A stretch of 64,000 bases of DNA from Salinimicrobium sp050750585 (GTDB lineage Bacteria; Bacteroidota; Bacteroidia; Flavobacteriales; Flavobacteriaceae). Below are positions 1-8,415 of this stretch, in pieces. A program made the position numbers and the translations under genes. Location: the NCBI RefSeq assembly GCF_050750585.1, contig NZ_JBOJLM010000007.1:124001-188000 (forward strand). The letters are read 5' to 3'. The notes below the pieces were generated by a model that was not told where the DNA came from, did no database searches, and saw nothing but the letters and a program-made list of their open reading frames with translations. Each line of letters begins with the position of its first letter. Within the stretch, counting starts at the first letter, position 1.

Positions 1-666
1 GCCACTCGTGCTCCCAATTTTTATATCATCGCTTGTAATGGGCATTCTTATACCTGTTTTCTTGGCTGCATTAATATATTTTTTGACTACAGCCATGTTA
101 GACTCAATTGTGGTGGGCTCATTTCCAAGGGACTTGAAATGAGAACGCATTTTTAGAAGAAGAGATTCATCGATTTCTGTAAAGAAAATTCTCTCTCTCC
201 AGTTCCTAAGTTTAGTTACTATAGATTTGTGTCTCCGCACGGTACCTTTGGCTAATATTTGTTTTTCCTGTTTGATCTGGTATTCCATGAAAGCCAGGAA
301 ATCAATTCGGGGAATACTATTTTGGAATTCCTGAATAAATTTTTCCATGGTTAACTGCTTTTCTGCCAGCCTGAACATTGTGCGAATGCCGGTGATCTTG
401 GAATCAACGTTATCCAGGATAAGATTGATATCACGGGCCTTTAAGGAATCGCTCTTGAGGCGGGCCGTTTTTGGATCCCACAGATCTGCAGGGACGTAAA
501 TATCCAGGGGGATCCTTTCCCTTTGATAATTTTTTGTGACGTGCAGGTAGAGAAGAGATTCTCCTTCTGCATTCACATAATTTCTTTTTACAATTTTGGT
601 TTTCATTTTTGACACAAACATTTTCTTTGTGTCAACCAGTGTGTCAAATACCTGATCTTGCAGCAT
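1..666 (-). CDS. Tyrosine recombinase/integrase, partial (C-terminus outside window)
   Basis: An open frame of 222 codons runs from an ATG at 664-666 off the left edge with no stop. The start of the protein has an arm-type DNA-binding domain as in Bacteroidetes integrases (SLLYLHVTKNYQRERIPLDI at about residues 37-56, then LWDPKTARLK). A SAM-like core-binding domain follows, about residues 110-215 (KFIQEFQNSI, GTVRRHKSIVTKLRNW). The catalytic R-H-R-Y part lies outside, so activity cannot be judged. The gene starts about 90 bp beyond the 3' end of a tRNA-Arg gene and points away from it, the usual place for the integrase of an ICE or genomic island that uses the tRNA as attachment site. A GTG three codons upstream (673-675) is an alternative start. 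The family is clear; the type of element is unknown. Confidence 0.85.
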   Translation of the reverse strand, partial: MLQDQVFDTLVDTKKMFVSKMKTKIVKRNYVNAEGESLLYLHVTKNYQRERIPLDIYVPADLWDPKTARLKSDSLKARDINLILDNVDSKITGIRTMFRLAEKQLTMEKFIQEFQNSIPRIDFLAFMEYQIKQEKQILAKGTVRRHKSIVTKLRNWRERIFFTEIDESLLLKMRSHFKSLGNEPTTIESNMAVVKKYINAAKKTGIRMPITSDDIKIGSTSG

Positions 667-688
667 AATTTTCACTTATTAAGGGGTT

Positions 689-728
689 AAAAAAAACGCG
701 GTATCTTGGGATAATCCCTGATACCGCG
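689..728 (-). terminator. Intrinsic terminator after tRNA-Arg
   Basis: Read on the minus strand, a 9-bp perfect stem (CGCGGTATC at 697-705 against GATACCGCG at 720-728) carries a second inner GGGA/TCCC stem. It is followed by eight T residues (689-696). It lies just after the tRNA 3' end and before the integrase, and so ends the tRNA transcript. Confidence 0.85.
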
Positions 729-758
729 CCTTTTAATAAGTGTTGCTGCTAAGCCTAG

Positions 759-783
759 TGACCCCGGAGGGATTCAAACCCCC
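759..783. other. Candidate attachment site (3' end of tRNA-Arg)
   Basis: Tyrosine integrases of islands commonly recombine within the 3' end of a tRNA gene. Here the integrase starts about 90 bp from this end and the complete tRNA is kept on the chromosome side. The other att copy would lie left of the window, so the core sequence cannot be defined. This is an inference from position only. Confidence 0.4.
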
Positions 784-832
784 AACCCTCAGAGCCGAAA
801 TCTGATGCGCTATTCAGTTGCGCCACGGGGCC
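759..832 (-). tRNA. tRNA-Arg (anticodon TCG)
   Basis: The minus strand folds as a complete cloverleaf. The acceptor stem is GGCCCCG with CGGGGTC (one G-T pair). The anticodon stem TCAGA/TCTGA encloses a 7-nt loop TTTCGGC, which gives anticodon TCG (codon CGA, arginine). The T arm is GGGGG-TTTGAAT-CCCTC. CCA is not encoded. Folding was done by eye. Its 3' half is the likely attachment site of the element to the left. Confidence 0.93.
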
Positions 833-910
833 TTTTAAGAAGGCGCAATTTACATAAATTCTTTAAACTGTAACAAGAAATTTACGCTCTTTCCATCTGA
901 ATTAAAGGTG

Positions 911-929
911 TCAAAAATGCATTTTTTGA
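911..929. repeat. Palindrome copy TCAAAAATG-CATTTTTTGA
   Basis: A near-perfect palindrome in the 146-bp gap between the tRNA and the YqeY-domain gene. It is one copy of the motif TCAAAAATGnCATTTTTGA that recurs across the window (see findings). Confidence 0.5.
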
Positions 930-978
930 AAGGTATTTAATTGCATACTTCTGACTTTGTAATTCTAAAATCACACTT

Positions 979-1431
979 CTAATTTGCCAGCTTCTTCTTT
1001 ACTATTGCCGATATGGTTTTACCATCGGCCCTTCCTGCAAGTTCTTTTGAAGCCATTCCCATTACTTTACCCATATCCTGCATGCCATTGGCACCAGATT
1101 CAGATATGATCTTATCCACCTCTACCTCAATTTCCTGTTCACTCATTTGTTCCGGAAGGAAACCTTCTATAACAGCCGCCTGGTCCAATTCGGGTTGAGC
1201 TAGATCTTCCCTTCCCTGCTCCTTATATATAGCCGCACTTTCTTTGCGCTGTTTTACGAGGCGCTGTAAGAGCTTTAATTCTTCATCTTCACTCAATCCA
1301 TCTTTGCCCGAAGCATCTGTGCGAGCAAGTAAAATAGCACTTTTAACCGCTCTTAAAGCTTCTAGTTTATTGCTGTCTTTTGCTCGCATGGCATCTTTCA
1401 TTTCGGCCATGACCTTGTCCTGTAAACTCAT
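979..1431 (-). CDS. GatB/YqeY domain-containing protein
   Basis: A 150-residue protein matching the YqeY family over its whole length. It has an N-terminal helical region (LQDKVMAEMKDAMRAKDSNK), a middle block (QRKESAAIYKEQGREDLA) and a C-terminal MGKVMGMASKELAGRADGK motif like the tail domain of GatB. The family is linked to tRNA-dependent amidotransferases, but free-standing YqeY has no settled function. It follows ftsZ in the same direction, 417 bp downstream and beyond the ftsZ terminator, so it is probably transcribed separately. Confidence 0.9.
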   Translation of the reverse strand: MSLQDKVMAEMKDAMRAKDSNKLEALRAVKSAILLARTDASGKDGLSEDEELKLLQRLVKQRKESAAIYKEQGREDLAQPELDQAAVIEGFLPEQMSEQEIEVEVDKIISESGANGMQDMGKVMGMASKELAGRADGKTISAIVKKKLAN

Positions 1432-1521
1432 TGTATTTGGATTTTTTATTCGTTATGCGAAGATAAGGAAATCGGGCAGTGCAAACTCTTCTGAAATAAA
1501 AAAACCTTTCGTTCTGTATAA

Positions 1522-1695
1522 GCCCTTGGTTTTTGTCCTGCCACTCTAACCTCTCCTTATATTATTCCACTTGAAGATTTAAAAAAAGGCTCCCATACGC
1601 TCCAGGTCATCATTGATCAGGGTTCCGTAGAGGGTTCGGGCTTTAGCCACTGGAATGTGTCAGGTGTACTTGTGGGTGAAACTGTGCAGGAATAA
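1522..1695 (+). pseudogene. C-terminal coding remnant, possibly of a PNGase F-like protein
   Basis: The 417-bp gap between yqeY and ftsZ holds an open stretch on the plus strand that begins just after a stop (1519-1521), has no credible start, and ends at TAA 1693-1695. It reads like the end of a secreted beta-sandwich protein: IIPLEDLKKGSHTLQVIID, then HWNVSGVLVGE. The order Cys-Pro, L-x-x-G-x-HT-x-x-V, W-x-VSG-x-LVG recalls the C-terminal domain of peptide-N-glycosidase F-related proteins, a resemblance judged from memory. With no N-terminal part it is best read as a gene remnant. Confidence 0.35.
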
Positions 1696-1792
1696 TCAGA
1701 AATGCGTTCGTTATTCTCACTTTCATTCCTGTCTGTCTAAATTGGGAGGTTAAAGAGCAACACATCAAAACCAAAAATCAACTTTCAGCAAA

Positions 1793-1829
1793 TAAAAAAC
1801 CCGAAGCCGGTATTGCCGCTTCGGGTTCT
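1793..1829 (-). terminator. Intrinsic terminator of the dcw operon (after ftsZ)
   Basis: On the minus strand the stem AACCCGAAGC (1818-1827) pairs with GCTTCGGGTT (1798-1807), ten perfect pairs, followed by TTTTTATT. It begins about 20 bp after the ftsZ stop codon. Confidence 0.9.
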
Positions 1830-1848
1830 CATTTATAAAAGGACTTTC

Positions 1849-3840
1849 TTAATCTACATTGTCATGTAAAAAGGAATTATTTGTCCTAAACCTCAACTCA
1901 TCATCATTGCCGCTTCCCAAAGTAGTGCGCGACAACTTTCCCTCTCCGGGTTCGGTGTGGTCAAGGTCTATACCCTGTCTTTTGTATGCAGGTTGTCTTT
2001 CATACTCGTCAACCTTACTTACGTTATTCCTGAACTTATAATTGAACTCCTTCATCTTGGCTCTTCTCTCGGCCGATCTTTTTATCAAATTTTCATTGAT
2101 AGGAATATTAAAAGGATCTACGTCATCTTCGGGCGTCTCCTTATTTTCTTCGGGTGCAGGATTTCCTTTTGAAACAGGAGGCTGCACCGGTGCTGACTGA
2201 CTCTTAAGTTTTGGCTCAGGTTGTGGCTGGGGCCTGCTCTTCTGCACAGGCTGAGAGCTCTTCAGCATTTCTTCCACCTGCATGTAATCCTGTAGCGAAT
2301 ATCGGGTCACCCCATTTTCAGTCTTTGCCTGTATCGCACTTTCCTTCTTTACAGAATTTTTTGCTTCAGTATCTTCAGAAAGCGTATGAATTATACGTTG
2401 TTCCTTTGCAGGTTCTTTATGCTCTCCTGGTGTAGGTTGTTCCTGTTGCGCCTTAGGCTCATTTCTTTCTTCTGAAGCATTGTTCTTAGGCATGTCAAAA
2501 GTAAACATGAACTGTTGCTCCTGCGGCTCTGGCTCAACAACCTCAGGTTCCGAAACCTCTACATCCCTTACGCTGTCAGTAATAATAAATTCAGGTGCTT
2601 CTTCAGGCTGAACTTCTTCGTACTCCACATGCATATCCCTTACAGCATTTGAAGGATGGTTAGTTTCGGGCTCTCCATCTATATCTTCATCTTCTAGTGA
2701 TAGGGTGTGAACTATCTTATTTTCTTCTTCTGGCGCCGGGGCAGGCCCGTCGTAAACCGAAGATGTTTTCTTTGGAGAAAGCTCGTGCTCTGCCCTTTGC
2801 TCATCTTCAAGAGTGTGAATGATCTTCTTGGTTTCGGTATTTACAATATCATTTTGTTGCTCAATGTCGAAACCCGTAGCAATGATAGTTACAGAAATTG
2901 CATCATCAAGATTTTCATCTTCACCAACCCCCATGATGATGTTGGCACTGTGCCCGGCTTCTGCCTGAATATGATCTGAAATCTCCCCAATTTCATCAAT
3001 AGTAATTTCTTCGGAACCGGAAATGATAAGCAGCAGCACATTTTTGGCACCTGTAATTTTATTATCGTTAAGCAGCGGTGAATCTAACGCCTTTGAAATA
3101 GCATCCTGGGCACGGTTTCCACCTGAAGCCTGTGCAGATCCCATAATGGCAGTTCCACTATTGCTAAGAACGGTCTTAGCATCCCGCAAGTCAATGTTTT
3201 GGGTATAGTGATGCGTAATTACTTCGGCTATTCCTCGAGAAGCTGTGGCCAAGACTTCATCGGCCTTAGAGAATCCTGCTTTGAATCCGAGATTTCCATA
3301 TACTTCCCTTAGTTTATTATTGTTGATCACGATCAACGAGTCAACATGACTTCGCAGGTTTTCTACTCCCAGTTGTGCCTGCTCGTTTCTGGTCTTTCCT
3401 TCAAACAAAAAAGGACTGGTTACGATCCCCACCGTAAGTATCCCCATATCTTTTGCCTGTTTGGCAATGATTGGCGCAGCACCTGTTCCTGTACCACCGC
3501 CCATTCCTGCCGTGATAAATACCATTTTTGTGTTGGTATCCAAAAGGGCTCTTATTTCGTCAAAACTTTCCTCTGCTGCTTTGCGACCGACTTCAGGATC
3601 GGCACCTGCACCAAGGCCTTCTGTTTCTCTTACTCCCAACTGGATCTTGTTTGGAACAGGGCTATTTTCAAGAGCCTGTGCATCTGTATTACAAATGACA
3701 AAATCAACCCCTTTTATTCCCTGCTGAAACATGTGGTTTATCGCGTTGCTACCGCCTCCACCTACACCAATAACTTTTATGACGTTCGATTGATTCTTGG
3801 GGAGATCGAATGTGATGTTTCCGAATTCTGTGCTGCTCAT
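1849..3840 (-). CDS. ftsZ: Cell division protein FtsZ with very long C-terminal linker
   Basis: The tubulin-like GTPase that forms the division ring. Residues 20-325 carry the nucleotide site (GVGGGGSNA at 25-33, tubulin signature GGGTGTG at 114-120) and the T7 loop (NIDLRDAKT from 215). At 663 residues it is far longer than the usual 350-400. The excess is an acidic Pro/Glu-rich linker, about 330-640. The linker holds three similar motifs, IIHTLEDE (340), IVHTLSLEDED (376) and IIHTLSEDTE (483), and FDMPKNN (448), which echoes FDLPKNQ at residue 11. The C-terminal tip RTNNSFLHDNVD replaces the proteobacterial peptide that binds FtsA/ZipA. It is the last gene of the dcw operon, 62 bp after ftsA. 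Confidence 0.98.
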   Translation of the reverse strand: MSSTEFGNITFDLPKNQSNVIKVIGVGGGGSNAINHMFQQGIKGVDFVICNTDAQALENSPVPNKIQLGVRETEGLGAGADPEVGRKAAEESFDEIRALLDTNTKMVFITAGMGGGTGTGAAPIIAKQAKDMGILTVGIVTSPFLFEGKTRNEQAQLGVENLRSHVDSLIVINNNKLREVYGNLGFKAGFSKADEVLATASRGIAEVITHHYTQNIDLRDAKTVLSNSGTAIMGSAQASGGNRAQDAISKALDSPLLNDNKITGAKNVLLLIISGSEEITIDEIGEISDHIQAEAGHSANIIMGVGEDENLDDAISVTIIATGFDIEQQNDIVNTETKKIIHTLEDEQRAEHELSPKKTSSVYDGPAPAPEEENKIVHTLSLEDEDIDGEPETNHPSNAVRDMHVEYEEVQPEEAPEFIITDSVRDVEVSEPEVVEPEPQEQQFMFTFDMPKNNASEERNEPKAQQEQPTPGEHKEPAKEQRIIHTLSEDTEAKNSVKKESAIQAKTENGVTRYSLQDYMQVEEMLKSSQPVQKSRPQPQPEPKLKSQSAPVQPPVSKGNPAPEENKETPEDDVDPFNIPINENLIKRSAERRAKMKEFNYKFRNNVSKVDEYERQPAYKRQGIDLDHTEPGEGKLSRTTLGSGNDDELRFRTNNSFLHDNVD

Positions 3841-3902
3841 AAATTCTTTTTTACTGGTTTTCTACTTCTTTTATTCTTTTTCATAGTTATTTCCTCGCCG
3901 AT

Positions 3903-5246
3903 CTACTCGGCGTTGTCTAAAAAATCCTTGAATTTTTCAAACCATTTTTCAAATATTGTTCTGCGGGGCTGGCTTATGGTAACCGGCTCTTCCCGCTCTT
4001 CTGGCTCCTCTTGCGGCACTGCTGTAGGCGTAGCTCCAGAGGCTACTTCTTCCTGCTCGTCTTCTTCGTTTACATGGTGCCTGCTGTTAATCTCGAGGCT
4101 GTTCAATACCAACCCAACTGCAGTGGCAAAAACAGGACTTGTAGTCTCGCTGTCACTATCTCCTGCCAGGTGCTCGTTTGGATAACCTATTCTCGTGTCC
4201 ATCCCGGTAATGTACTCTACCAGCTGTTTTATATGCTTTAACTGGGCACCGCCTCCGGTTAGTACAATCCCGGCGATAAGTTTTTTCTTCTGCTCTTCGT
4301 GACCGTAGTTCTTGATCTCCAGGTAAACCTGTTCAATGATTTCCACAACCCGTGCATGAATGATCTTAGAAAGGTTCTTTAAAGTAATCTCTTTTGGTTC
4401 CCTGCCTCTCAGGCCAGGGATAGAAACAATCTCGTTATCTTTATTTTCACCCGGCCAGGCCGAACCAAATTTCACTTTCAGCAGCTCTGCCTGCTTTTCA
4501 ATGATAGAGCAACCTTCTTTGATATCTTCAGTAATAACTCCGCCACCAAAAGGGATTACAGCGGTATGCCTGATTATTCCGTCTTTAAAGATGGCTAAAT
4601 CTGTAGTTCCACCTCCTATATCGACTAAAGCCACACCGGCTTCTTTTTCTTCCTGACTTAGTACTGCATTTGCCGATGCCAAAGGCTCTAAAGTAACTGC
4701 CGAAAGCTCCAATCCCGAACTTTTCACACACCTGCCCACATTCCTAATCGATGATACCTGGCCAACTACTACATGGAAGTTAGCTTCCAGTCTTCCGCCA
4801 TACATTCCAATAGGTTCTTTAATCTCTGCCTGCCCGTCAACTTTAAATTCCTGCGGAAGCACGTGAATAATCTCTTCTCCCGGAAGCATAACCAGCTTGT
4901 GCACCTGGTTACATAAAGTTTCAATATCCGAAGCGTCTATCACTTCATCGGGGTTGGGGCGCGTAATATAATCGCTGTGTTGTAAACTGCGAATGTGCTG
5001 GCCGGCAATACCCACCACCACATCTTTTATCTTCATGCCGCTATCGGCCTCTGCCTCCTGTATGGCCTGCTGTATAGATTGTATAGTTTGAGTAATGTTA
5101 TTTACAACTCCACGATGAACCCCAAGGCTTTTTGCCTTGCCTATACCAATGATCTCCATTTTACCGTAATCATTCTTACGGCCTATCATGGCTACAATCT
5201 TAGTAGTACCAATGTCTAATCCTACTGCGATGTCGTTCTGTTCCAT
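3903..5246 (-). CDS. ftsA: Cell division protein FtsA
   Basis: An actin-fold protein that anchors FtsZ to the inner membrane. Visible are the phosphate-1 motif GLDIGTTKIVAMIG (9-22), the phosphate-2 motif VDIGGGTTDLAIF (about 207) and an adenosine motif LTGGGAQL (about 333). The last 20 residues (RRTIFEKWFEKFKDFLDNAE) form a typical amphipathic membrane-targeting helix. The 447 residues fit Bacteroidetes FtsA, with an acidic insert before the helix. It lies between ftsQ (3-bp gap) and ftsZ. Confidence 0.97.
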   Translation of the reverse strand: MEQNDIAVGLDIGTTKIVAMIGRKNDYGKMEIIGIGKAKSLGVHRGVVNNITQTIQSIQQAIQEAEADSGMKIKDVVVGIAGQHIRSLQHSDYITRPNPDEVIDASDIETLCNQVHKLVMLPGEEIIHVLPQEFKVDGQAEIKEPIGMYGGRLEANFHVVVGQVSSIRNVGRCVKSSGLELSAVTLEPLASANAVLSQEEKEAGVALVDIGGGTTDLAIFKDGIIRHTAVIPFGGGVITEDIKEGCSIIEKQAELLKVKFGSAWPGENKDNEIVSIPGLRGREPKEITLKNLSKIIHARVVEIIEQVYLEIKNYGHEEQKKKLIAGIVLTGGGAQLKHIKQLVEYITGMDTRIGYPNEHLAGDSDSETTSPVFATAVGLVLNSLEINSRHHVNEEDEQEEVASGATPTAVPQEEPEEREEPVTISQPRRTIFEKWFEKFKDFLDNAE

Positions 5247-5249
5247 ACC

Positions 5250-5969
5250 TTACTTTTTAGTGCATACAACCTGATTACCAAATTGTAGATCCACTTTTTT
5301 ATATGCGTCAAGCTTTTTATCCTTAAGTGCCTTTTGATAAAAAGCTTTAAAATTTTTAAACTTCAATTCAATGTCTTTCACTTCGCCAAAAACCACCTCA
5401 AAATCAAGTCGCCTTAAATGTATCTCGTACTTCCCTTTTGGCTGGCGGTTAATACCCGTCACGTGCTGCGTAAGAAACTCATCGGCATTAATAAAGGCCA
5501 TAAGCGGATGCAATTCTTCCAGCTGCTCATCTTTTACCCCGGTCACCAGGGGCACCCTTGCCGAATAGTACTGTGACAGTGGCATCATCAACCCCTGCCT
5601 GTCGAGGTAGAACGGTGCACTGGCCATTACCCTTGCCAAAGGCTGCCTCTGGGTGATCTCTACCCCCATCTTTCCGTCAATAGTGAGGAACACTTCAGCA
5701 TTCTCAACCATATCATGCGATTCGAGCAAAGTTTCGACCCTACTCAAATCTAAAGTTTCTTTACCTATACTTCTGGGTCTCACCTCATTTTGTATTAACA
5801 ATTTATTAACCGCTTCTTCAGTGAGATACAGATTTTCGCTGTTCGTAAAATGCAGATTAACTTCGGAAAGAACCCGCGCGTGATTGCGCTTTTCGGCGAA
5901 TGCAAATAAAAAGAACACTACGCCAATGAGCAAGAATGTTTTTATGTAATTCCAATTAATTTTCACCAC
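5250..5969 (-). CDS. ftsQ: Cell division protein FtsQ
   Basis: A bitopic divisome protein of 239 residues. One membrane helix (about 9-26) is followed by a periplasmic POTRA-like region (about 38-107: LHFTNSENLYLTEEAVNKLL and VENAEVFLTIDGKMGVEITQ) and the beta domain that binds FtsL/FtsB. The start is GTG, and the next codon is also GTG, so it may begin one codon later. It overlaps the end of murC by 14 bp, which supports co-translation. The position between murC and ftsA is typical and helps identify a weakly conserved protein. Confidence 0.9.
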   Translation of the reverse strand: MVKINWNYIKTFLLIGVVFFLFAFAEKRNHARVLSEVNLHFTNSENLYLTEEAVNKLLIQNEVRPRSIGKETLDLSRVETLLESHDMVENAEVFLTIDGKMGVEITQRQPLARVMASAPFYLDRQGLMMPLSQYYSARVPLVTGVKDEQLEELHPLMAFINADEFLTQHVTGINRQPKGKYEIHLRRLDFEVVFGEVKDIELKFKNFKAFYQKALKDKKLDAYKKVDLQFGNQVVCTKK

Positions 5970-7311
5970 TCAGTTCTTTACGTATTTTCTCTACTTCTTC
6001 CCCTATATCACCGGCTCCCATAAGCACCACTACCTCAGCTTTTTTAGCTTTAATTACTTCGGAAAGATCCTCCTTTTGAACCAGCTCTTTTTTGTCATTT
6101 TTGATCATCTTCAGAAGCCATTCTGAAGAAATTCCATCAATTGGCTTTTCCCTCGCCGGATAAATATCCATCAGCAGCAGCTCATCAAAGAGATTTAAGC
6201 TGTCTGCAAAGCCTTCAGCAAAGTCTCTTGTACGGCTGAAGAGGTGTGGCTGAAATACTGCCAAAACACGTTTCCCCGGATGCATTTCCTGCACCGCCTG
6301 GTGTACTGCAGCGATCTCGGCCGGGTGATGTGCATAATCATCAATTAATACCAGGTCAGTACGTTTAATTCGGTACGAAAAACGCCGTTGCACGCCTTTA
6401 AAAGAAGCCAAAGCTGTGGCAAGGAACTCGGGGGGGGCACCGTATTCCATTGCCATAGCCAAAGCTGTAACTGCATTCTGTAAATTATGTTTCCCCGGAA
6501 GGCTCAATTCAAAGCCTGTGTAGGTTCTTTCTTTTGTTCTTAAATCGAAGTGATAACTGCCATTTTTGACACCTATGTTCACGGCAGCTATATCTGCATC
6601 GTCGTTTACGCCTACAGATGTCCCTTTTAGAGGCAGCCCGTTAGCGTAAAACAGCTTCCTATCTGTGGGTACCAGGGCTGCAAAGGCATTAAAAGACTCT
6701 TTTATTTGAGAATCTTCCCCATAGATATCAAGATGGTCGGCATCCATTGAAGTAATTGCTGCAATATTGGGTGCAAGCTTCAAAAAAGACCTGTCAAACT
6801 CGTCGGCTTCCACTACCATAGCTTGGTCTCCGTCGAGAATGAGGTTGGAGTGATAGTTCTCGGCTATACCTCCCAAAAATGCCGTTATCGAGCTGCCTGT
6901 TACCTTGAGCAAATGGGCCAGCATACTGCTGGTAGTGGTTTTTCCATGAGTTCCGGCAACAGCAAGGGTAAAATGCCCTTTTGTGAGGTTCCCCAGTACA
7001 GCAGCACGTTTCTCCATGGTATAACCATCGGCTGCGAAGTGCAGGTACTGCGCATGATCTAGCGGAATAGCTGGCGTATAAACGATAAGCGATTGTTTAT
7101 CTTCTAAAATGGCATCTGGAAGATCTTCAACTTTGGGGGAAGTGATCACCTCTATACCCTCTTTTTGAAGTTCACGGGTGAGCTGTGTTTCAGTTTTATC
7201 AAACCCTGAAACATTTTTCCCCCGGGCACTAAAATACCGGGCAAGAGCACTCATCCCGATCCCGCCGATACCTATAAAATAGATGTTTTGTATGTTATCG
7301 TAGTGCCCCAT
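5956..7311 (-). CDS. murC: UDP-N-acetylmuramate--L-alanine ligase
   Basis: The cytoplasmic ligase that adds L-alanine to UDP-MurNAc, the first peptide step of peptidoglycan synthesis. The N-terminal Rossmann domain begins IYFIGIGGIGMSALA. The ATP loop is AGTHGKTTT (119-127), and a C-terminal Mur-ligase domain contains LIDDYAHHPAEI. At 451 residues it is full length. It directly follows murG. Confidence 0.97.
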   Translation of the reverse strand: MGHYDNIQNIYFIGIGGIGMSALARYFSARGKNVSGFDKTETQLTRELQKEGIEVITSPKVEDLPDAILEDKQSLIVYTPAIPLDHAQYLHFAADGYTMEKRAAVLGNLTKGHFTLAVAGTHGKTTTSSMLAHLLKVTGSSITAFLGGIAENYHSNLILDGDQAMVVEADEFDRSFLKLAPNIAAITSMDADHLDIYGEDSQIKESFNAFAALVPTDRKLFYANGLPLKGTSVGVNDDADIAAVNIGVKNGSYHFDLRTKERTYTGFELSLPGKHNLQNAVTALAMAMEYGAPPEFLATALASFKGVQRRFSYRIKRTDLVLIDDYAHHPAEIAAVHQAVQEMHPGKRVLAVFQPHLFSRTRDFAEGFADSLNLFDELLLMDIYPAREKPIDGISSEWLLKMIKNDKKELVQKEDLSEVIKAKKAEVVVLMGAGDIGEEVEKIRKELSGEN

Positions 7312-8415
7312 TTATGGCCAGGTTGTCAATAATTTTTCAACTTCATTTACAATGTTGGCAGTTGCATTCGGCTTTTCCAGCTTCTTGATGTTCTTCCCGA
7401 GATTTCGCATCTTTTCATCAGATTGTACCAATGGAAAGAAGATCGACCTGAATCCCTGCTCCAGGTGACTTTCAGAAAGGATCACTGCAGCATCTTTTTC
7501 GGCTACTGCCATAGCGTTCTTAGTTTGATGGTCTTCGGCCACATTAGGTGACGGAATAAAGACCACTGGTTTGCCAACAATACACAGCTCAGACACCGTA
7601 CCGGCACCAGCGCGTGAGATGATCACATCTGCCGCGGCATAAGCCAGGTCCATCCTCTTTAAAAAGGCAAAAGTCTGGATGTTTTCAAGTTCTGCATATT
7701 TGCTGTAATCTTCAAAATATAAAGTTCCGGTTTGCCACAATACCTGTAGGTTGTGTTTTTCAAATTCCTTCAGGTTGTCTTCTACCAGTTGGTTTATCTT
7801 TCTTGCACCAAGGCTTCCTCCCAAAACGAGCACCGTCTTCCTTGAGGGATCAATTCCGAAGAAATCCTGAGCCTCTTTCCTCTTTTCATCAACCTTCAGC
7901 AAATCCTGGCGTACAGGATTTCCTGTAAGCACGATCTTTTCTTCAGGAAAAAACCTGCCCATATCTGGATATGCAGTGCAAATAGTATTGGCTCCTTTTG
8001 CAAGAAGTTTATTGGTGATCCCCGGATAGGAATTCTGCTCCTGTATCAACGTGGGGATATTCTCCCTATTTGCCATTTGCAGTAAAGGGCCACTGGCAAA
8101 ACCGCCAGTACCAATCACTACATTGGGTTTAAATTTTTTAATAATATCGCGAGACCTCCACAGGCTCTTTACAAGTTTCACCGGGAATAGCAGGTTTTTG
8201 GCGGTAATACGTCGCTGTAAACCGCTTATCCAAAGCCCCTCGATTTCATAACCGGCCTCGGGTACTTTTTGCATTTCCATTTTATCCTGTGCCCCAACAA
8301 AAAGGATCTCGCAGGAAGGGTATCGCAACCTGAGTTCATTGGCAATAGAAATTGCCGGAAATATATGTCCTCCCGTTCCGCCACCCGATATGATCACTCT
8401 CAATTGTTTTTTCAT
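7312..8415 (-). CDS. murG: UDP-GlcNAc--undecaprenyl-PP-MurNAc-pentapeptide transferase
   Basis: The GT28 glycosyltransferase that converts lipid I to lipid II on the inner face of the membrane. It has the N-terminal glycine-rich motif SGGGTGGHIFPAI (10-22), a central VLGGSLGARKIN loop, and the C-terminal donor site SRAGAGTVSELCIVGKPVVFIP. The 367 residues are the normal length. It overlaps ftsW by 4 bp. Confidence 0.97.
   Translation of the reverse strand: MKKQLRVIISGGGTGGHIFPAISIANELRLRYPSCEILFVGAQDKMEMQKVPEAGYEIEGLWISGLQRRITAKNLLFPVKLVKSLWRSRDIIKKFKPNVVIGTGGFASGPLLQMANRENIPTLIQEQNSYPGITNKLLAKGANTICTAYPDMGRFFPEEKIVLTGNPVRQDLLKVDEKRKEAQDFFGIDPSRKTVLVLGGSLGARKINQLVEDNLKEFEKHNLQVLWQTGTLYFEDYSKYAELENIQTFAFLKRMDLAYAAADVIISRAGAGTVSELCIVGKPVVFIPSPNVAEDHQTKNAMAVAEKDAAVILSESHLEQGFRSIFFPLVQSDEKMRNLGKNIKKLEKPNATANIVNEVEKLLTTWP

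Noticed and set aside
3346..4185. Open frame of 279 codons on the plus strand opposite ftsZ/ftsA
   Set aside because: It lies wholly antisense to two well-conserved genes and their short gap, is Ser/Cys/Phe-rich and has no recognisable domain; it is a shadow of codon use on the other strand.
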